Source: Rosenbergiella nectarea (GTDB taxonomy: Bacteria; Pseudomonadota; Gammaproteobacteria; Enterobacterales; Enterobacteriaceae). From it: a stretch of DNA of 64,000 nt. The notes beneath the pieces were generated by a model. It did no database searches and had not been told where the DNA came from. It saw only the letters and a program-made list of their open reading frames with translations. Position numbers and translations under genes: made by a program. The stretch covers positions 124,001-188,000 of the forward strand of contig NZ_FOGC01000006.1 of NCBI RefSeq assembly GCF_900111105.1, given 5' to 3'. Positions 60,156 to 64,000 of the stretch are shown here, one piece after another (position 1 is the first letter of the stretch; every line of letters starts with the position of its first letter).

Positions 60156-60993
60156 TAGCAATAGCCCTCATAATGCCGGGTGCGGCAACAATAATAACCA
60201 CGGGAAACATAAAGAAGAGGATTAATGGCACGCTCATCTTTGCGGATAATTTCCCTATATTTTCTTCTGTAGTAAGAAGTTGGATCTCGCGAATTTCTCG
60301 GGAAAGATCCATCAACTGTTCATATAATGATGATCCATACTGTAAACTCTGTTCCAACATGGCACAAAACAGTCGTGTTTCAGTGGAAGGAATTTCACGG
60401 CTAAAATGATAGAGGGCATTACTCAGGCCACTCATCTCAGTCCGTCTGACCAAGCGTTGTAGAAAAGGGACGAAATCGGGATTGATTCCTGACATTTTCG
60501 TGGCAAGAAATTTAAAGGCTTGTTCTGGTGTCATTCCGCACTGAATACTGACAGCAAGGAGATCAATCATCCAAGGTAGTTCAGCCGTCAATGTTTTAAC
60601 TCGCTTCCTCACATACATCGCCCGTAAAGTGCTGGGCAGAACGATTGTAACGATCATACTCATGACGACGACGACAATATAATCGCTACCGCTGAACTCC
60701 CAAGACATTACCTTACTTATGATAAAACTCACTACGCTCAAAATAATGGCTAGCACAATCTTCAAAATAAAACTGCCATCAATACGACGATATAAACTTA
60801 ACGTTTGACTGTTCTGCTCTAAGACGGCTTCAGTGTGATGGTGGTCTTTATGCTCCTGAATTTTTAGCTCTTGTGTTTTAGCATCCACAAGCGTTAAGCT
60901 ATTTTTTATTTGAGCCTGTCTAACTCTGCCTAAAATAAAGACTATAAGATATGCAACAGGTATCGCGAAAACCAATAAGAAGAATACTTTCAT
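60148..60993 (-). CDS. tadC: TadC inner-membrane platform protein
   Basis: A 281-residue type II secretion F-domain protein that pairs with TadB as the inner-membrane platform of the Flp pilus. Hydrophobic segments lie at the N-terminus, at about residues 75-120 and at the C-terminus (LILFFMFPVVIIVAAPGIM). The cytoplasmic domain has PWMIDLLAVSIQCGMTPEQAF and the signature LSREIREIQLLTTEENIGKLSAKMSVPL. It starts 1 bp after the tadB stop. Confidence 0.9.
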   Translation of the reverse strand: MKVFFLLVFAIPVAYLIVFILGRVRQAQIKNSLTLVDAKTQELKIQEHKDHHHTEAVLEQNSQTLSLYRRIDGSFILKIVLAIILSVVSFIISKVMSWEFSGSDYIVVVVMSMIVTIVLPSTLRAMYVRKRVKTLTAELPWMIDLLAVSIQCGMTPEQAFKFLATKMSGINPDFVPFLQRLVRRTEMSGLSNALYHFSREIPSTETRLFCAMLEQSLQYGSSLYEQLMDLSREIREIQLLTTEENIGKLSAKMSVPLILFFMFPVVIIVAAPGIMRAIANG

Positions 60994-60994
60994 A

Positions 60995-61927
60995 CTATAT
61001 TTTCCTCATTAGAAACTTGATGACTAAAGTACCAAAGCCAACACTACCTAATAAATAATAGAGTAAGACATTTCCTCTTGGATCATCGAAGATAAAATTA
61101 AAATTTTCTTCACTTATGAATTTTAGAAGGATCAAGAATAAAAAAGGAATTGCACCGGTAATTTTAGAGGCCATACGCATTTCCGATGTGAGCGTAAGCA
61201 TTTTTTTCTCCATTGCCGTATTACTGGCCAAGGAGCGCTGTAACTTACCCAATACTTCTCGTAGACGACCTCCACTATTGATATTTAATAATATTGCAAC
61301 AATAAAGAAATAATATTCCTTGTATGGGTAGACTTTCCAAGAATCGAGAAATACTACTTCAGGGCTATCACCAAAATTCAAGCGCCTAGTGATAATACCG
61401 AATTCCTTCGCTAAATTATTATTATTGTTCCTACTATAATCATCCATAGCCTGAAGAAAGGTTCGGCCAGAAGATATAGCTCCGTTAATGGAGGATATTG
61501 ATTCAGTAAAATCGATTTCAAAAACTTTCTTCCGTTTTTTAAGCAAAATTTTGTACCATACAAAATAGCTCACCGGTGTGAGAACTAACACAATCGGTAA
61601 ACCTGGAAAGTGAAAGAAATTAATATTTATAATTTGTATAATCAGTACAAAGAAAACCGGTATTGTTATTCTCTTGATCAAATCAACAAGGTTATCGGCG
61701 ATAAAAACATGCTTAATAGAAAATATTTTTTCACTGATTTTCTGTACCAATACCTTTTTTAGAGATTGATTGTCACGTTCAGACGTACTTTGTCCGATCA
61801 AGGAGAATAGCAATTTTTTTCGGTCATCTTCCCTTGTAAAAATATGACGTGTTTTCCTGATCCTCAGGATAACCATACAAACAAATAAGAGAGAGATAAT
61901 AATAAAGATAAAAGAAATGGATTTCAT
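60995..61927 (-). CDS. tadB: TadB inner-membrane platform protein
   Basis: A 310-residue type II secretion F-domain protein. The start at ATG 61927 (MKSISFIFIIISLLF) lies one base past the tadA stop; a TTG four codons earlier overlaps tadA and is less likely. It has a membrane segment at the N-terminus, a pair near residues 95-135, and C-terminal helices. The cytoplasmic part includes TESISSINGAISSGRTFLQAM and GGRLREVLGKLQRSLASNTAMEKKMLTLTSEMRMASKITG, which is the TadB pattern. Confidence 0.9.
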   Translation of the reverse strand: MKSISFIFIIISLLFVCMVILRIRKTRHIFTREDDRKKLLFSLIGQSTSERDNQSLKKVLVQKISEKIFSIKHVFIADNLVDLIKRITIPVFFVLIIQIININFFHFPGLPIVLVLTPVSYFVWYKILLKKRKKVFEIDFTESISSINGAISSGRTFLQAMDDYSRNNNNNLAKEFGIITRRLNFGDSPEVVFLDSWKVYPYKEYYFFIVAILLNINSGGRLREVLGKLQRSLASNTAMEKKMLTLTSEMRMASKITGAIPFLFLILLKFISEENFNFIFDDPRGNVLLYYLLGSVGFGTLVIKFLMRKI

Positions 61928-61928
61928 C

Positions 61929-63203
61929 TTATTGACCAAAAATTTGTTTTAAATACATATCTTTTGAATGCATCTTCGCTCGTGAGTAGATATTAGAACG
62001 TATCGACAACCCTGGTGTTACGAATTTCCCTTGCACTTTTCCATTGATTGACTCACTGATCTCGAAAGAAAATATATCCTGCAAAATAATAGTATCTCCC
62101 TCTAACCCCATAATTTCACTGATATGCGTGATTTTACGAGAACCGTCATGTAAACGGTTGGCTTGAATCAGTAAGTTAACGGCAGAACTAATATTCCTTC
62201 TGATGGCGTCTATAGGAAGATTTAATCCCGCCATCATTACCATATTTTCTAGACGGGAAACCGCATCACGGGGAGAGTTTGCATGCAATGTTGTCATCGA
62301 ACCATCGTGACCGGTATTCATCGCTTGCAGCATCTCAAACGTTTCTCCACCACGGCACTCTCCAACAATAATTCGATCCGGCCGCATACGTAATGTATTG
62401 ATCATAAGATCGCGCATCGTAACCTGGCCGCTACTTTCGACCCCGGCCATCTTGGTTTCAAGGCGTACAACATGCTCCTGTTGCAGCTTTAATTCAGCAG
62501 CATCTTCTAACGTAATAATGCGCTCATCGCTATTAATATGTCGTGAGAGTGCATTAAGTAATGTCGTTTTTCCTGAGCCTGTTCCGCCAGAAATAATGAT
62601 GTTCGCTTGGCAACTTACCGCCAACGCGAGGAAATTTGCCATTTGCTCATTCATCGCGCCCCAATTCACTAAATCTTTTAGTGTTCTCGATACATTACTA
62701 AATTTACGGATGGAGATTGAGGTCCCATCCAAAGCAATGGGGTTAATTACCACATTCAAACGGCTACCATCACTCATTCGTGCATCAACCAGAGGTTGAG
62801 ACTCATCGATACGTCGACCGACACGGTTAACGAGGCGTTTAGCGATTTCGGTAAGTTGTTGGTTATCAATAAAGCGTTTATTGGTACGGACTAATTTCCC
62901 ACTGCGCTCAACAAATATTTTATCTGGACCATTAACGAGGATGTCGCTAATAGATGGATCTTCCATTAGTTCACGAAGTGGACCCACACCAAGGATTTCA
63001 TCGGCAATTGCAGCAGCAAGAATTTGCGTATTTTCAGAGGGTAGATAAAGATTTTTCTCAACACTAATCCGCTGTACCGTTCTCGATATCTCTCTGATCA
63101 GTCCAACACGATCGTTTAATAAATTTTCGATAACGTCAATATTTAATTCTGGCAGTACCAAACCGCGAAGTTGCTTACTTATCTCATCATATTTATCAAC
63201 CAT
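61929..63203 (-). CDS. tadA: TadA/CpaF-family pilus assembly ATPase
   Basis: Cytoplasmic secretion ATPase that powers Flp pilus assembly. The product is 424 residues. The N-terminal domain has DEILGVGPLRELMEDPSISDILVNG; the ATPase core has IISGGTGSGKTTLLNAL (Walker A near residue 208), ITLEDAAELKLQQEHVVRLETK (Asp box) and RPDRIIVGECRGGETFEMLQAMNTGHDGSMTTLHANS (Walker B and His box). It lies 6 bp after tadZ and 1 bp before tadB. Confidence 0.95.
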   Translation of the reverse strand: MVDKYDEISKQLRGLVLPELNIDVIENLLNDRVGLIREISRTVQRISVEKNLYLPSENTQILAAAIADEILGVGPLRELMEDPSISDILVNGPDKIFVERSGKLVRTNKRFIDNQQLTEIAKRLVNRVGRRIDESQPLVDARMSDGSRLNVVINPIALDGTSISIRKFSNVSRTLKDLVNWGAMNEQMANFLALAVSCQANIIISGGTGSGKTTLLNALSRHINSDERIITLEDAAELKLQQEHVVRLETKMAGVESSGQVTMRDLMINTLRMRPDRIIVGECRGGETFEMLQAMNTGHDGSMTTLHANSPRDAVSRLENMVMMAGLNLPIDAIRRNISSAVNLLIQANRLHDGSRKITHISEIMGLEGDTIILQDIFSFEISESINGKVQGKFVTPGLSIRSNIYSRAKMHSKDMYLKQIFGQ

Positions 63204-63209
63204 CGCTTA

Positions 63210-64000
63210 TCATCCCCGTTGTGATATTTTTCTAATTGAATCAAATAAGCTAGGTTTAGGAGGCTTCCCACTTTTTTTACCTAAGAGTAGATTGCATAAA
63301 GATTCTAGGTATTGACTATTTTTTCCGCTAAAATTAATAGGTAATGAAGGATCGCCCGTTTTCATTAAGTAAGGGATTACCACATCTACAGGCTTACCTA
63401 TTAAGCTTGAAATCTCTTGGCTATTGATTTCGCCACTGACTTTTCCATGATGTTGATTATGACAAACGAAAACTCGTCTAACACCATTGTTACTATTCAT
63501 TAAGTGATTATTAGCTTCGAGAATTTTTTTAGCTGTTCGTGCTGAAGAAATATCTCTATCACAGACTAATAAAAGACAGTCTGTGTGAGTTAATACATTC
63601 TCAATGTTGTCTTCCGCCGCGTTATAGGCGGTGAAATCAAAGATAATACATTCATATTTTTCGTAGACTTGATTGTAAAATTGCCAAGCATTACTCCTTT
63701 CTTCGTATAAAGCAGAAAGGTTTTTTTGGAGGAGCGTAACTTCATTTGAGATCGCCACCTTGGAGATCAAATCTAGGTTTTGACTACCATAAGCACCTTG
63801 CACAATCAGTGTCGGCGATTGGCGCTTGTTGGCAATGAATTCTGCAGCGTGATAACTCAGCATTGAGTTACCCACTCCCCCCTTACAGCCTAACAACGTA
63901 ATACGTATGGCGGTATTAGTACTGGTACTTTCTTTAGATGTTCTAACAACTAAATGACCAATTCTGCTAATTTGACTAGGATAATGACAATATTTTATAT
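63210..64000 (-). CDS. tadZ: TadZ/CpaE-like pilus localisation ATPase (5' end outside window)
   Basis: MinD/ParA-like protein that places the Tad machine at the pole. The frame is open from 63210 through the right edge of the window, so the start is not included and about 263 codons are visible. The deviant Walker A is in ITLLGCKGGVGNS, with the final Lys/Ser-Thr of canonical ParA altered (GNS), as in several TadZ proteins. The preceding ~35 residues would be the end of an atypical receiver domain. Motif CIIFDFTAYNAAEDNIENVL and CDRDISSARTAKKILE follow. It is first of the visible tad genes and overlaps nothing. Confidence 0.82.
   Translation of the reverse strand, partial: IKYCHYPSQISRIGHLVVRTSKESTSTNTAIRITLLGCKGGVGNSMLSYHAAEFIANKRQSPTLIVQGAYGSQNLDLISKVAISNEVTLLQKNLSALYEERSNAWQFYNQVYEKYECIIFDFTAYNAAEDNIENVLTHTDCLLLVCDRDISSARTAKKILEANNHLMNSNNGVRRVFVCHNQHHGKVSGEINSQEISSLIGKPVDVVIPYLMKTGDPSLPINFSGKNSQYLESLCNLLLGKKSGKPPKPSLFDSIRKISQRG

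Overview
The window is a chromosomal segment of a gamma-proteobacterium of the order Enterobacterales. The backbone runs alaS-recX-recA-pncC-mltB, then mutS/rpoS-nlpD-pcm-surE-truD-ispF-ispD-ftsB-ygbE-cysC-cysN-cysD-cysG, then iap/cysH-cysI-cysJ and queD/queE, close to the Escherichia coli order. The proteins resemble their E. coli counterparts over full length. The placement of cysG directly before cysD, the moderate G+C and the accessory loci would fit an Erwiniaceae-type genome (Pantoea/Erwinia/Tatumella/Rosenbergiella), but the genus cannot be fixed from the sequence alone.

Region 1 (1-5.6 kb) is DNA-repair and cell-wall backbone: partial alaS, recX, recA with a textbook SOS promoter, pncC and mltB. 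Region 2 (5.7-34.1 kb) is a large accessory island between mltB and mutS. It holds a LuxR-type regulator/autotransporter pair, a type VI secretion system (tssA, B, C, D/hcp, E, F, G, I/vgrG, J, K, L, M plus PAAR) and a complete chaperone-usher fimbrial set. The fimbrial and secretion genes are interleaved. On the minus strand, major pilin-chaperone-usher-minor pilin runs straight into tssB-tssC-hcp-tssJKLM-vgrG-PAAR-tssE. On the plus strand, tssF-tssG-tssA runs straight into a two-domain fimbrial tip adhesin, a GlcNAc-transferase-family enzyme and an Eag-type (DUF1795) adaptor. Both arms start from one 0.4-kb AT-rich intergenic region. No ClpV (tssH) gene is present in the window.

Region 3 (34.2-35.7 kb) is a flavin reductase-like gene, a decayed TSUP permease and the mutS upstream region. 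Region 4 (35.7-56.2 kb) is mutS convergent with rpoS, a long minus-strand housekeeping series through the sulfate-activation operon cysGDNC, a divergent iap gene that looks catalytically impaired, the cysJIH operon, and queD/queE. The iap/cysH junction, where E. coli carries a CRISPR-cas locus, is closed here by overlapping stop codons.

Region 5 (56.3-64 kb, running off the right edge) is an AT-rich Tad (tight adherence, Flp pilus) locus on the minus strand: tadZ (partial), tadA, tadB, tadC, tadD, tadE, tadF, a small exported protein gene and a tadG-like gene. tadF carries an in-frame TAA.

The accessory theme is surface attachment and contact-dependent secretion: an autotransporter, a chaperone-usher fimbria, a T6SS and a Tad pilus lie within 60 kb. 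The most unusual feature is the physical merging of a chaperone-usher fimbria with a T6SS as two divergent mixed operons.
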